Shown: positions 51,116 to 60,246, counted from the first letter of the stretch. The stretch is DNA of 64,000 bases from Halovivax limisalsi (GCF_023093535.1 NZ_CP095757.1:558001-622000), one strand, 5' to 3'. The notes: generated by a model from the letters alone, not told the origin. A program made the numbers and translations.

Positions 51116-52228
51116 TCAGTCGCCCCCGTTTTCCGCACCAGCCGCCGTCTCGAGCGCCGCGGCGGCCGCGTCGATCGCCCCCTCGAGGTCGGGCCCGAGC
51201 GGCGACCCGACGACGATGCCGTCGACGTACTCCAGTGCCCGCGCGTAGCGCTCGGCGACCGTCTCGACCGTCCCAGCCACGCAGAAGGCGTCGATCATCG
51301 CGGGCGTGACGTGCTCGAAGGCGTCGCCGAGGTCGCCGCGTTCGAGCGCCTCGCTCACCGCCCGCGCGGCGTCGCGGTCGACGTCGTGGCGGTCGAGAAC
51401 GGGCTCGGCCGCGCCGCCGGCGATGAACGCGACCGGGGGCCGGGCCGCCTCGCGGGCCGCCGCCTCGGTGTCGGCGACGCTCGTGCTCGCGAACGCGAGC
51501 GTCCGGAGGGGATCGCGATCGTCGTCCCGCTTCGCGAGCCCCGCTTCGAGCTGCTCGCTCGCCCAGGCGAGATCGCGCGGGTGGGCGGCGTTGATCAGCA
51601 CGCCGTCGCCGTGGGCCGCGCTCATCCCGAGCATGCCCGGTCCCTGCGCGCCGACGAAGACGGGGACGTCGGCGGGCTCGAGGTTGAGCGAGGCGTCCGC
51701 GACGGTCACGGCCCCGTCGTGGGTGACCGTCTCGCCGGCCCAGAGCCGGCGGGCCACCCGCATCGTCTCGAGGACCCGGCGTAGCGGCCGATCGCGCTCG
51801 ATCCCGAGCGCGGCCAGCGTCGAGCGATCGCCGGCGCCGAGGCCGCAGACGGCCCGCCCGTCGCTCGCCTCGTCGAGCGTCGCCACGGCGGCGGCGAGCG
51901 TGGCCGGGTGGGTCTCGTAGGGGTTGACGACGCCCGGGCCAAGCGCGATGTCGTCGGTCGCGTCGGCCATCCGGGCGAGGGCGATCCACGGGTTGCGATT
52001 GAAGTAGTGCGAACTGCAGAACGCGGCGTCGAAGCCCGCCGACTCGGCGCGGGCGGCCAGCGACGCGAGCCGCTCGACCGGGTGCTCCGGCGTGAGTTCG
52101 ATCCCCCACGAGATCCCGTCCGTGGTGGTCGACTCGGTCGTCCGGTCCGATTCGCCCGACCGATCCGTCGCGTTCGAGGACCCCGGTCCAGATTCCTCGT
52201 CCGGCGCCCCCGGTTCCTCGCCCGTCAT
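51116..52228 (-). CDS. mer: F420-dependent luciferase-like oxidoreductase, probable Mer
   Basis: 370 aa from ATG 52228. The first 35 residues are an acidic disordered leader; the LLM barrel then begins ISWGIELTPEHPVERLASLA. Family features: FCSSHYFNRNPW, VVNPYETHPATLAAAVATLD, VCGLGAGDRSTLAALG, and VPVFVGAQGPGMLGMSAAHG. It is most similar in character to methylenetetrahydromethanopterin reductase (Mer), which in haloarchaea would act on a tetrahydrofolate or pterin C1 carrier. It overlaps the cofE stop by 4 bp; cofE finishes its likely cofactor, F420. Confidence 0.82.
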   Translation of the reverse strand: MTGEEPGAPDEESGPGSSNATDRSGESDRTTESTTTDGISWGIELTPEHPVERLASLAARAESAGFDAAFCSSHYFNRNPWIALARMADATDDIALGPGVVNPYETHPATLAAAVATLDEASDGRAVCGLGAGDRSTLAALGIERDRPLRRVLETMRVARRLWAGETVTHDGAVTVADASLNLEPADVPVFVGAQGPGMLGMSAAHGDGVLINAAHPRDLAWASEQLEAGLAKRDDDRDPLRTLAFASTSVADTEAAAREAARPPVAFIAGGAAEPVLDRHDVDRDAARAVSEALERGDLGDAFEHVTPAMIDAFCVAGTVETVAERYARALEYVDGIVVGSPLGPDLEGAIDAAAAALETAAGAENGGD

Positions 52229-53064
52229 TCGTACGACCACTCCCGCAGCGCCCGTCTGACCTGATCCTTTTCGATCGACCGGAAGAGGGCGTTTCCACCG
52301 GTGTGCTCGCCGAATTCGAAGCCGCGGATGACGACGGCCGGGGTGCCGCCGTCGCCCTCGCCGGTGACGAGGTTGGCCGCCGCCGCGAGTTCGTCGACGA
52401 TCGACTGGACGGTGACGCCGAGTTCGCGCCCGTCGCGGTCGGTCTCGCCCCGCCAGTCGCGACTCGCCGGCAGCCCGGCCCAGCCCAGCGCGACGCCGCG
52501 CTGGCCGAGGCGGAACGGCCGCCCGCAGGTGTCCGTGACGACGACGCCGACCTCGTCGACGCCGTCCGGCGGGTCGTCGTCGCCGTGTGCAACACCGTTC
52601 GACCGGTCCGCCGCTGCCGGATCCAGCCCGTCGGCGCGTTCGAGCAGTCCCGCCCGGATCGCGGCTGCGCGCTCGCTCGGCCGCTTCGGGAGCAACAGCA
52701 GGTCGTGTCCGGGCACGTTCGAGCGGTCGATCCCCGCGTTGACGCAGGTGTGGCCGAAGCGCGTCTCAGTGAGCAGGAACGGCGCCTCGACGATGACTTC
52801 CGTGGCCTCCTCGAGAACGGCCTGGGCGAACCGCGGATCCTTCTCCTCGCCCGTAATCCGCTCGAATCGCTCGGCGAGTTCGACGGCCCGCGGGCCGGCC
52901 GGGAAGTCTTCGAGATCGGCCGTCCGGCCCCGCGCCTTCGAGACGACCGTGCTCGCGACGGTGACGACGTCGCCGGATTCGAGGGCGGTTCGCTCGGCGA
53001 TCATCGCGGCGAGGTCGTCGCCCGACCGGATCTCCGGCAAGTCCGGGACCGGGTCTACGTTCAT
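52225..53064 (-). CDS. cofE: Coenzyme F420-0:L-glutamate ligase
   Basis: 279 aa from ATG 53064 (MNVDPVPDLPEIRSGDDLAA). The frame is open 64 codons further upstream, but a TATA box 26 bp before this ATG and the family N-terminus settle it. Motifs: VVTVASTVVSKARGR, LLTETRFGHTCVNAGIDRSN, DTCGRPFRLGQRGVALG. A disordered DDDPPDG insertion precedes the last. It adds gamma-linked glutamates to F420-0 using GTP. It is translationally coupled to mer, coupling cofactor tailing with an F420 enzyme. Confidence 0.93.
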   Translation of the reverse strand: MNVDPVPDLPEIRSGDDLAAMIAERTALESGDVVTVASTVVSKARGRTADLEDFPAGPRAVELAERFERITGEEKDPRFAQAVLEEATEVIVEAPFLLTETRFGHTCVNAGIDRSNVPGHDLLLLPKRPSERAAAIRAGLLERADGLDPAAADRSNGVAHGDDDPPDGVDEVGVVVTDTCGRPFRLGQRGVALGWAGLPASRDWRGETDRDGRELGVTVQSIVDELAAAANLVTGEGDGGTPAVVIRGFEFGEHTGGNALFRSIEKDQVRRALREWSYE

Positions 53065-53084
53065 GCCTGAGTCGAGGGGAAGGC

Positions 53085-53094
53085 GCGTAAAAAG
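53085..53094 (-). promoter_or_regulatory. TATA box of cofE-mer
   Basis: CTTTTTACGC on the minus strand, centred 26 bp upstream of ATG 53064, gives a leaderless transcript. Confidence 0.7.
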
Positions 53095-53360
53095 CCCACC
53101 GTCACCGGCGACGTGCTGTTCAGAGTAGAGTTGAAGGAGTGCGGCGGTGGCGGTTTCGGTGTCCATGCCGCGAACCACCAGCGGTCCGTACCCCGTGACG
53201 AGGTGGTTCGACATCGTCTGCCAGTCGCCCATCTGACGACGGCACGCAGAGACCACGACTGCCGCATCGCCTCTCAGCCGATTCGGTCACTCACCTCTAT
53301 TTACCCCACGAAAGCGAGGAGAGCCCCTCAAACAGCGGACTCCGTGTCGGGTTGTCTCGG

Positions 53361-53916
53361 TCAGGTTTCTTCGACCTCGAACGCGACGGCGAGCGGTGTC
53401 CGGTCGGCTGCTTGCCCCCAATAGACGAACCGGTACGTCCCGGGGACGAATGCGGTGCAGCGCTCTTAGGGGGCCGGGAAGCCACCTCGTTCGAGTCTGA
53501 ATTGCCACTCGCGCGTTTTTCCCGACCTCGAGGGACGTCGTTGCGTCATTCCAACTGTAGTCCTCGGAGACTCCGAGTACGGTCGTCCACTCCTCGCTCG
53601 AGTTGCGCCACTGGACGGCGAGCCTGTCGGTGTCGTAAATCTCGACTGATGTGTCGGCAGTGTTCTCGAGGGTAGCCGTGACAGGTTCGGGTGGCGTGAC
53701 GTCGCTTGGGGAGAGGCGTAGTAACAATCCGCTCGGCGCTTGCGATAGAATGGTGCTCGGGAGAGCGTGGTCGATCTCTCGATACTCCGGCGCGCAACCA
53801 CTGCCGGCGGACTCGGACGATTGGCCGAGTAGTTCCATACACCCAGCGGTGAATACGCCAAGGAGGGCCGCAGTCGATGCTGATGTGAGCAGGGATCGAC
53901 GCTGCATGCTGTCCAT
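53361..53916 (-). pseudogene. Broken Tat-lipoprotein gene (one frameshift, one in-frame stop)
   Basis: The intact N-terminal part has MDSMQRRSLLTSASTAALLG and a lipobox TAGC, then a domain with VTATLENTADTSVEIYDTDR. After LEVGK the frame is lost at a five-A run (plus strand 53516-53520). Removing one base restores TREWQFRLERGGFPAP, then a TAA (53466-53468), then ERCTAFVPGTYRFVYWGQAA and AVAFEVEET to the proper stop at 53361. Both lesions fall within 55 bp. It is either a recent pseudogene or, for the frameshift alone, a sequencing error. No function is known for the parent. Confidence 0.85.
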
Positions 53917-54287
53917 TCTTCGGGCTACCCTTTTATTTTTCCGAACACCCAACTTACAAATGCAACTATCCGGTTCAGGCGTTTATTCGCTCGAAATCGC
54001 TGGAGAACTCGAGAAACCCGCAAGCTCTTCGGGTAGCGAGAGACCCCGACACAAGAGGTCACGTGGGATAAAAAGCTAACGTTGAACAGAAGCGGAACTC
54101 TCTCGAACCACGCGATTGAGTCTCGGATGTCGAGAGCGCCAGGGCTGTTACCGTAGTGTCGCAAGCCAGACCGCTCAAAGTAGTATCTGAACAGCACCTC
54201 GGTGACGCGGGAGAGACGACAAACTGACGAGGCTGGTTCGAATCAGGCGGCAAAACTGGTAAGCAATCACAGATCCCACGTCTGTGT
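53917..54287. other. Lower-GC intergenic region, unexplained
   Basis: 371 bp with clearly lower GC than the flanks. A 90-codon open frame on the minus strand (53925-54197, with SGLRHYGNSPGALDIRDSIA) has protein-like wording but no promoter or family. It may be a remnant of transferred DNA next to the broken lipoprotein gene. Confidence 0.4.
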
Positions 54288-54533
54288 ATGTGCGAGCCGG
54301 AGCATCGGACCGTCACGCTCACGGAAGACGCGTATCGGCGACTCGAAGACCGCAGACGGCCGGGCGAGTCGCTCTCGGAGACGGTCGAACGAATCGCCGG
54401 TGGGCGTTCGCTCCTCGAACTGGCCGGACTCGTCACCGACGAGGAAGCGAGCGCCATGCGTGGTGAGATCCGGAATCGGGACCGGAAATTTCGAGCCCGT
54501 CTAGACGCGTTCGTCGAGGAAATCGACCGGTGA
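54288..54533 (+). CDS. VapB-family antitoxin (UPF0330 type), no adjacent toxin
   Basis: 81 aa: TVTLTEDAYRRLEDRRRPGE then SLSETVERIAGGRSLLELAG, a ribbon-helix-helix-like archaeal VapB pattern, followed by a charged helix (MRGEIRNRDRKFRARLDAFV). Archaeal relatives usually precede a PIN-domain gene, but here a Nudix/eIF2B-like gene follows 100 bp later and no PIN frame is present. It is a solitary or orphaned antitoxin. Confidence 0.8.
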   Translation: MCEPEHRTVTLTEDAYRRLEDRRRPGESLSETVERIAGGRSLLELAGLVTDEEASAMRGEIRNRDRKFRARLDAFVEEIDR

Positions 54534-54633
54534 ACGCCGGGTCGATCCCCACGATTCGTCCGCCATCCGGAATTCCAGGGATCCGACCGTCCTCCGCAAT
54601 TTCCAAGCATCCCGGCGACTGACGCCTCAACCG

Positions 54634-56082
54634 ATGACCGACGAGAACCGTGCTAACGGTGGTAATTCTGATTCGGACTCGCCGAATCGGGACCACGTCG
54701 TCACCGCCTTCCTCCGCAACCGGGGCGAGATCCTGGTCTGCCGGCGTAGCGACGCCGTCGGCACCTACCCCGGTGCCTGGGGCGGCGTCTCCGGCTTCGC
54801 CGAGGCCGACCCCGACGCGCAGGTCCGGGTCGAGATCCGCGAGGAGACCGGAATGCCGGACGAGACGGTTTCGTTCGTCCGATCCGGCCGTCAGTTGCCG
54901 GTATCGGATCCCGACATCGACCGCGAGTGGGTCGTCCACCCCTACCTGTTCGACGTCGACACCCGCGAGATCGAACTGAGCGAGGAACACACCGAGGCGG
55001 CCTGGATCCCGCCGACCGACCTCGCCGTCGGCGATCGCGAGACCGTCCCGAAGCTCTGGGAGACCTACGAGCGCGTCGCGCCGACGGTTCGATCGATCGC
55101 CGCGGACGACGAACACGGCGCAGCTTGGTTGTCGATCCGGGCGCTGGCGGTCCTTCGCGACCGGGCGGGCCTGCTCGTCCGCGAGCGTGAATCGGGCCCG
55201 GAATCCGTGACCGACACCGAGTCCCACGTCCCCGATACGACCCTGGCCGACGAGCGCGCGGAACTCGCCGACCTCGCCGAGCGGTTGCTCGAAGCCCGGC
55301 CGAGCATGGCCGTCCTCCGGAACCGGGTCAATCGGGCGATGGCGGAGGCGGCGGGGACGTCCGGGAACGGGGCGGACGGGTCGGACGCACCGGGCGGGTC
55401 GGACGGTGCCGACTGGGGAGCCGAGGCGGTGCTGGAATCGACGATCGCGGGCATCGAGCGCGCCGTCGACGCCGACGCGACCGCGGCCGAGCGGGCGAGC
55501 GAGTTCGCGACGGGTCGCGTCCTCACCCTCTCGCGGTCGGGAACCGTCCGCGAGGCGCTGCGGGCCGGCGAGCCCGACCGGTTGTTCGTCGCCGAATCCC
55601 GACCTGGTGGCGAGGGCGTCACCGTCGCCGAGGCACTCGCCGACGAAACGTCGGTCACCCTGTGTACGGACGCGGCGGTCGCGCACGTCCTCGCGACGGA
55701 GTCGATCGACGCCGTCCTCGCGGGCGCCGATACGATCCTCCCCGACGGGCGCGTGGTCAACAAGACGGGGACGCGGGCCGCGGCGCTCGCGGCGGCGAAC
55801 GAAGGCGTCCCGGTCTACGCGGTCGCCGCCAGCGAGAAGGTCTCGACGCGGGAGGCGGTCAACCTCGAGTCGGGCGATCGCGAGGCGGTCTACGACGGCG
55901 ACGCCCCGATCGACGTCGTCAATCCCACGTTCGACGTGACGCCGGCCGCGGCCGTGACGGGGATCGTCACCGAGGACGGCGTGCTCGAGCCGGCTAAGGT
56001 GGGTGCTGTCGCGACCCGGCTACGCGAATACGAATCGTGGGAGGGAGATGCGAACGGAGTCGGCCCCGACCCATCTGCGTAA
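54634..56082 (+). CDS. Nudix / eIF2B-like fusion protein
   Basis: 482 aa with two domains. Residues about 20-145 form a Nudix fold (VVTAFLRNRGEILVCRRSDA, AWGGVSGFAEADPDAQVRVE then IREETGM). Its box has Val where the first Arg of REUxEE is usual, so activity may be altered. Residues about 190-470 are an eIF2B-alpha / ribose-1,5-bisphosphate isomerase-like Rossmann domain: VLTLSRSGTVREAL, LCTDAAVAHVL, and DAVLAGADTILPDGRVVNKT with NKTGT and YAVAASEK. Haloarchaea encode such fusions; a role in nucleotide or ribose-phosphate salvage is an inference, and a role in translation initiation is not supported. Confidence 0.88.
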   Translation: MTDENRANGGNSDSDSPNRDHVVTAFLRNRGEILVCRRSDAVGTYPGAWGGVSGFAEADPDAQVRVEIREETGMPDETVSFVRSGRQLPVSDPDIDREWVVHPYLFDVDTREIELSEEHTEAAWIPPTDLAVGDRETVPKLWETYERVAPTVRSIAADDEHGAAWLSIRALAVLRDRAGLLVRERESGPESVTDTESHVPDTTLADERAELADLAERLLEARPSMAVLRNRVNRAMAEAAGTSGNGADGSDAPGGSDGADWGAEAVLESTIAGIERAVDADATAAERASEFATGRVLTLSRSGTVREALRAGEPDRLFVAESRPGGEGVTVAEALADETSVTLCTDAAVAHVLATESIDAVLAGADTILPDGRVVNKTGTRAAALAAANEGVPVYAVAASEKVSTREAVNLESGDREAVYDGDAPIDVVNPTFDVTPAAAVTGIVTEDGVLEPAKVGAVATRLREYESWEGDANGVGPDPSA

Positions 56083-56281
56083 CGCCAGTCACCTCGGGCG
56101 AAGCGACACACCGAAAGCGATCCGCACCCTACGACCCGTCGGGCGGCGGTGACGAAGCGTTACCCCCACCGAGCCCCGTGTGACGAGGGACTTCACCCGA
56201 GCCGCCCGCACTCTCGGGTCGCGCGACGACGGAGGATCCCGTGTCGATTCGCTGAACTCGTGTGGCGACCCGGTGACGATG

Positions 56282-56291
56282 GGTTTAACTG
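56282..56291 (+). promoter_or_regulatory. Candidate TATA box of infB
   Basis: GGTTTAACTG is centred about 49 bp before ATG 56335, predicting a leader of about 23 nt that contains GGTGG at 56325-56329, five bases before the ATG. infB would thus be one of the few leadered genes here. Confidence 0.5.
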
Positions 56292-56334
56292 TCGGCCCGC
56301 GGACCTTCGACCAAGAGCTTCTCTGGTGGTTCGC

Positions 56335-58140
56335 ATGTCGGATACAGATACTAACGCCCCCGAAACCGCCTCGCTCCGGACGCCGATCGTCGCCGTGCTC
56401 GGCCACGTCGATCACGGCAAGACGAGCCTGCTCGATCAGATTCGCGGCTCCGCCGTCATCGAGGGCGAGGCGGGCGCCATCACCCAGCACATCGGGGCGA
56501 CGGCCGTCCCGCTCGACGTCATCTCGGGCATCGCGGGCGACCTCGTCGACCCCGCCGACTTCGACCTGCCGGGCCTGTTGTTCATCGACACGCCGGGCCA
56601 CCACTCCTTCACCACGCTGCGCTCGCGCGGGGGCAACCTCGCCGACATCGCGATCCTGGTCGTCGACGTCAACGACGGCTTCCAGCCCCAGACGATCGAG
56701 GCGCTGGACATCCTCCAGCGCTCGGAGACGCCGTTCATCGTCGCCGCGAACAAGATCGACACCGTCCCCGGCTGGAACCCGACCGACGACGCCCCGATCA
56801 AACCCACCTACGAGAACCAGTCCGACCGCGTCCGGGGCGATCTCGACGAACGGCTCTACGAGATCATCGGCGAACTCTCCGATCACGGCTTCTCCGCCGA
56901 CCTCTACTGGCGGGTGCAGCACTTCCAGCGCAACGTCGGCGTCGTCCCCGTCTCCGCCATGACCGGCGAGGGCGTCCCCGACCTCCTGACCGTCATGATG
57001 GGCCTCTCCCAGCGCTACATGCGCGAGGAGATGGAGATCGACGTCGCCGGCCCAGGCGTCGGGACCGTCCTCGAGGTCAAAGAGGAGAAGGGCTTCGGGA
57101 CGACGATCGACATCGTCCTCTACGACGGCACCATCCGCACCGACGATCAACTCGTCGTCGGCGGGACCGCCGACCCGATCGTCACCGACGTCCGCGCGCT
57201 CCTCCAGCCCCGCCCGCTCGCGGAGATCCGCACGGAGAGCCGCTTCGAGCAGGTCGACCAGGTCGACGCAGCCGCCGGGATCAAGGTCGCCGCGCCCGAT
57301 CTCGCCGAGGCGATGGCCGGCGCGCCCGTCCGCGTCGTCCGCGATCGCGACCTCGAGGACGTCATCGACGAGGTCCGGGCCGAACTCGCCGAGATCGCCG
57401 TCGACACCGAAGAACAGGGCGTCGTCGTCAAGGCCGACACCCTCGGCAGCCTCGAGGCGATGGCCGACGCCCTCGGCGACGCCGAGATCCCGATCGTCCG
57501 CGCGGAGGTCGGCGACGTCGCCCCGCGGGACGTCTCGGTGGCCTCCACCGCCGAGGATCCGAAACGGCAGGTCATCCTCGGGTTCAACGTCGACGTCCTC
57601 GACGACGCCGAGCGCCGCGCCGAGATCGACGACGTCCGCATCTTCACCGACGACGTCATCTACCAGCTCGTCGAGGGCTACGAGGAGTTCGTCGCGGACC
57701 TCGAACGCGCCCAGCAGGACACCGTCCTCGAGAACATCACTCGCCCCGCCAGGTTCCGCGTCCTTCCCGATCACGTCTTCCGCCAGAGCGACCCCGCCGT
57801 CGTCGGCGTCGAGGTCAACGCCGGCACCCTGCAGAACAACGAGTCCGTCGTCCGCTTTACGGGCAACGACACCGAACGCGTCGGCCAGATCAAGGGTATC
57901 CAGGAGCAAGGCGAGGACGTCGACGAGGCCCGCGCCGGCACCCGCGTCTCCGTCGCCATCGACGGCCCCACCGTCGGCCGCCAGCTCCACGAGGACGAAG
58001 AGCTGTGGATCGAACTCCCCGAGAAACACGCCAAGATCTTAGAACAGGAACTCGCCGAGGAGATCCCCGCCGACGAGCGCGAAGCGCTGAACATGTACCT
58101 CGACAACCACCGCAAGCGCGACCCGTTCTGGGGGAAATAA
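56335..58140 (+). CDS. infB: Translation initiation factor aIF5B (IF-2)
   Basis: 601-aa translational GTPase. G1 GHVDHGKT, G2 region ITQHIGAT, G3 DTPGHHSF, G4 NKID and G5 SAMTGEGV are all intact. It continues through domain II (VGTVLEVKEEKGFGTTIDIV), domain III and the C-terminal domain ending YLDNHRKRDPFWGK. It promotes ribosomal subunit joining and initiator tRNA positioning. ATG 56335 starts MSDTDTNAPE directly before the G domain. A structured 3' element (copy B) follows the stop. Confidence 0.97.
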   Translation: MSDTDTNAPETASLRTPIVAVLGHVDHGKTSLLDQIRGSAVIEGEAGAITQHIGATAVPLDVISGIAGDLVDPADFDLPGLLFIDTPGHHSFTTLRSRGGNLADIAILVVDVNDGFQPQTIEALDILQRSETPFIVAANKIDTVPGWNPTDDAPIKPTYENQSDRVRGDLDERLYEIIGELSDHGFSADLYWRVQHFQRNVGVVPVSAMTGEGVPDLLTVMMGLSQRYMREEMEIDVAGPGVGTVLEVKEEKGFGTTIDIVLYDGTIRTDDQLVVGGTADPIVTDVRALLQPRPLAEIRTESRFEQVDQVDAAAGIKVAAPDLAEAMAGAPVRVVRDRDLEDVIDEVRAELAEIAVDTEEQGVVVKADTLGSLEAMADALGDAEIPIVRAEVGDVAPRDVSVASTAEDPKRQVILGFNVDVLDDAERRAEIDDVRIFTDDVIYQLVEGYEEFVADLERAQQDTVLENITRPARFRVLPDHVFRQSDPAVVGVEVNAGTLQNNESVVRFTGNDTERVGQIKGIQEQGEDVDEARAGTRVSVAIDGPTVGRQLHEDEELWIELPEKHAKILEQELAEEIPADEREALNMYLDNHRKRDPFWGK

Positions 58141-58149
58141 CACCACCAA

Positions 58150-58350
58150 CCTTTTGCGCTGCGTGCGGTCGCTACGCGACCGCACTCGGCAAAACGTTGA
58201 TGAAAAGCGCTCCTCCCTCCGTTTCGTGACGCTACGCGTCACTCCACATCGGTCGTCGGCCCGCTCGCTCACTTCGTTCGCTCACGGAACTAGAACTAGT
58301 CTACCCCAGCCTTTCCCCGTTGGCAGGCGGTTCGGCCAGAACCGCCTGCC
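58150..58350 (+). terminator. Conserved multi-hairpin 3' element, copy B (after infB)
   Basis: Outer stem TTTTGC (58152-58157) / GCAAAA (58189-58194). Inner stem GTGCGGTCGC (58163-58172) / GCGACCGCAC (58176-58185) with a TAC loop. Linker GATGAAAAGCGCTCCTCC. Second stem GTGACGC (58226-58232) / GCGTCAC (58236-58242), loop TAC. Then the CACATCGGTCGTCGGCCC block, CCAGCCTTTCCCCGT, and a perfect 12-bp terminal hairpin GGCAGGCGGTTC (58322-58333) / GAACCGCCTGCC (58339-58350). The rest of the 327-bp interval to the next gene holds no ORF. Confidence 0.75.
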
Positions 58351-58467
58351 AGGCCATCGGGTTAACCGATTGGACGTTCGATTTCACGTTCGGTTCGAAA
58401 CCGGGTGACGGCGACGTGCCGTGCGAAACCCGAACGCCTAAATCGGCAGTAGTGTTAGATAGTAAAT

Positions 58468-59907
58468 ATGAACGTGGTCGAACGTCGATCGCTTTTTCGG
58501 ACCGTTGCGGCGGGTACAATTGCGGGCCTGGCCGGGTGTGTCACCGGATCCGATGGAAGCGACGGAGCCGGCGACGAGCCGAACGAAACCGACGGTGATG
58601 GTGGGACGGACGGCGACTCGAACGAATCCGACGGCGACTCGGCTGTCGACGAGGGGGTCGAACCGAGCACGCTTGAGCGCAGGGCCAGGGAGTTCGTCGA
58701 ACGGCTCGATGCGGGCGAGACGGATGCGGCCTACGAGTTAGTGACGGAGTCGTTCGCATCTCAGTTGCCGCCGGGGGAGATGGAATCGTTCTGGGAGACC
58801 CAGATTCGGCCGGCCGGTGATCTGGAGGGGTTCGCTGCGGTGGAGTTTCGGGGCCACCGGGACGACGGACTGGCTGTCGTCGTCGCTCGCGGGCAGTTCA
58901 GCGAAGCGGCGATTCGGTTCGAGTACGCGTTCGCGGAGGGCGACATCGCCGAGTTCGTCGCGCGGCCGGGCGGCGAGTGGACGCCGCCGTCGTACGCGGA
59001 CGAATCGGCGCTGTCCGAACGCGACCTGACGCTCGAGGCCCCCGACGACTGTTCGATCGGCGCGACGCTCACTCGTCCCGCGTCGGACGCTGGCGGACCG
59101 GGAATCGTGCTGGTCCACGGCAGTGGCGATCAGGATCGCGACGAGACCGCCGGCGCGAATCGGACCTTCAAAGAACTCGCGTGGGGCCTCGCTACGCAGG
59201 GGATCACCAGCCTCCGGTACGACAAACGGACCGTCGCCTGCGACGTCGACCGGACGGCGGCCACCGTCGACGACATCATCGTCGACGACGCCGTCGCGGC
59301 CGTCGAGCGACTCCGCGGAACGGACGGCGTCGACGACGTGTTCGTCGCCGGCCACAGCCTCGGCGGGAAATTCGCGCCGCTGATCGCCGAGCGGAGCGAC
59401 GCGGCGGGCGTGATCATGCTCGCCCCGTCCGGCGTCCCGGTCCACGAGGCGATCGTCCGCCAGCAACGCCACGTTCTAACGCTCGACGGCAACCTGTCGG
59501 AGGCGGACGAAGACGCACTCGCCGACGTCGCGGCGCTCGCCGAGCGCATCCGGACGCTCGACATCGGCGACGACGAAGTCATCGACATCGCCGGCGGGCG
59601 CGGCCGCCCCTTCTGGCGGACGCTGCAGGCATACGACCACACCGCGACCGCCGCCGAGCTGGACGTCCCGATCCTCCTCGTCCAGGGTGGCCGGGACTAC
59701 CTCGTGACCGTCGAGGACGACCTCGCCGTCTGGGAGGACGCCATCGGCGACGAACCCAACGTCCGGATCGAGGTGTTCGACGACCTGAACCACCGATTCC
59801 AGCCCGGAACCGGGCAGTCGAGCCCTGCGGAGTGGACGGCCCCCGAGAACCCCGTCGACGAACGCGTCGTCGAGGCGGTAGCCGACTTCGTCAGAGACAG
59901 TCGGTAA
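58468..59907 (+). CDS. Tat-exported lipoprotein alpha/beta hydrolase with DUF3887-like domain
   Basis: 479 aa. Signal MNVVERRSLFRTVAAGTIAG then LAGC: twin arginine plus lipobox, so it is likely lipid-anchored outside the membrane. A disordered acidic spacer (about 25-60) precedes a DUF3887-like domain (about 65-170, FVERLDAGETDAAYELVTES). The alpha/beta hydrolase follows: oxyanion region VLVHGSGDQDRDE, nucleophile elbow GHSLGGK, acid in VQGGRDYLV, and catalytic His in DDLNHRFQPG. The substrate is unknown (esterase or peptidase type). Extracellular by its signal. Confidence 0.9.
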   Translation: MNVVERRSLFRTVAAGTIAGLAGCVTGSDGSDGAGDEPNETDGDGGTDGDSNESDGDSAVDEGVEPSTLERRAREFVERLDAGETDAAYELVTESFASQLPPGEMESFWETQIRPAGDLEGFAAVEFRGHRDDGLAVVVARGQFSEAAIRFEYAFAEGDIAEFVARPGGEWTPPSYADESALSERDLTLEAPDDCSIGATLTRPASDAGGPGIVLVHGSGDQDRDETAGANRTFKELAWGLATQGITSLRYDKRTVACDVDRTAATVDDIIVDDAVAAVERLRGTDGVDDVFVAGHSLGGKFAPLIAERSDAAGVIMLAPSGVPVHEAIVRQQRHVLTLDGNLSEADEDALADVAALAERIRTLDIGDDEVIDIAGGRGRPFWRTLQAYDHTATAAELDVPILLVQGGRDYLVTVEDDLAVWEDAIGDEPNVRIEVFDDLNHRFQPGTGQSSPAEWTAPENPVDERVVEAVADFVRDSR

Positions 59908-59982
59908 TCCGACCGATGGGTACGTCCCGTCGAGCGGGATCTGCCAGAATCGTTTTGTCGGTCGCGTCGCATCTCCGCTGGT

Positions 59983-60192
59983 ATGCAAACGGTACTGGAA
60001 CGGTTCGACAGCCGGCGTGGCATCGTCGGGTTACTCGTCGTCGCGAGTCTCCTCGCCGGCTTCATCGTGGCGACGAACGCGGTCTCCGGCGGCGAGAGCG
60101 AGGCCCTGGTCTACTTCATCGGCTTCGTGGTCGTCATGGTCGCCGCGTTCGTCGGCGGGACGATCGGCTGGAACCGCGTTCGGGACGAGTGA
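59983..60192 (+). CDS. Small two-helix membrane protein
   Basis: 69 aa. Two hydrophobic segments, GIVGLLVVASLLAGFIVATN and ALVYFIGFVVVMVAAFVGGT, with a short charged N-terminus (MQTVLERFDSRR) and C-terminus (WNRVRDE). No known family. It lies 75 bp after the hydrolase gene, possibly cotranscribed. The predicted hairpin topology leaves both ends in the cytoplasm. Confidence 0.7.
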   Translation: MQTVLERFDSRRGIVGLLVVASLLAGFIVATNAVSGGESEALVYFIGFVVVMVAAFVGGTIGWNRVRDE

Positions 60193-60246
60193 GTCAGTGA
60201 CGGAGTGGTCGCTCGACGTGCGGTCGGCCGATCGGGCCGGCCGCGA

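Noticed and set aside
53065-53256. A 64-codon N-terminal extension of cofE in the same frame
   Set aside because: A TATA box 26 bp before the internal ATG and the normal CofE N-terminus favour the short form.
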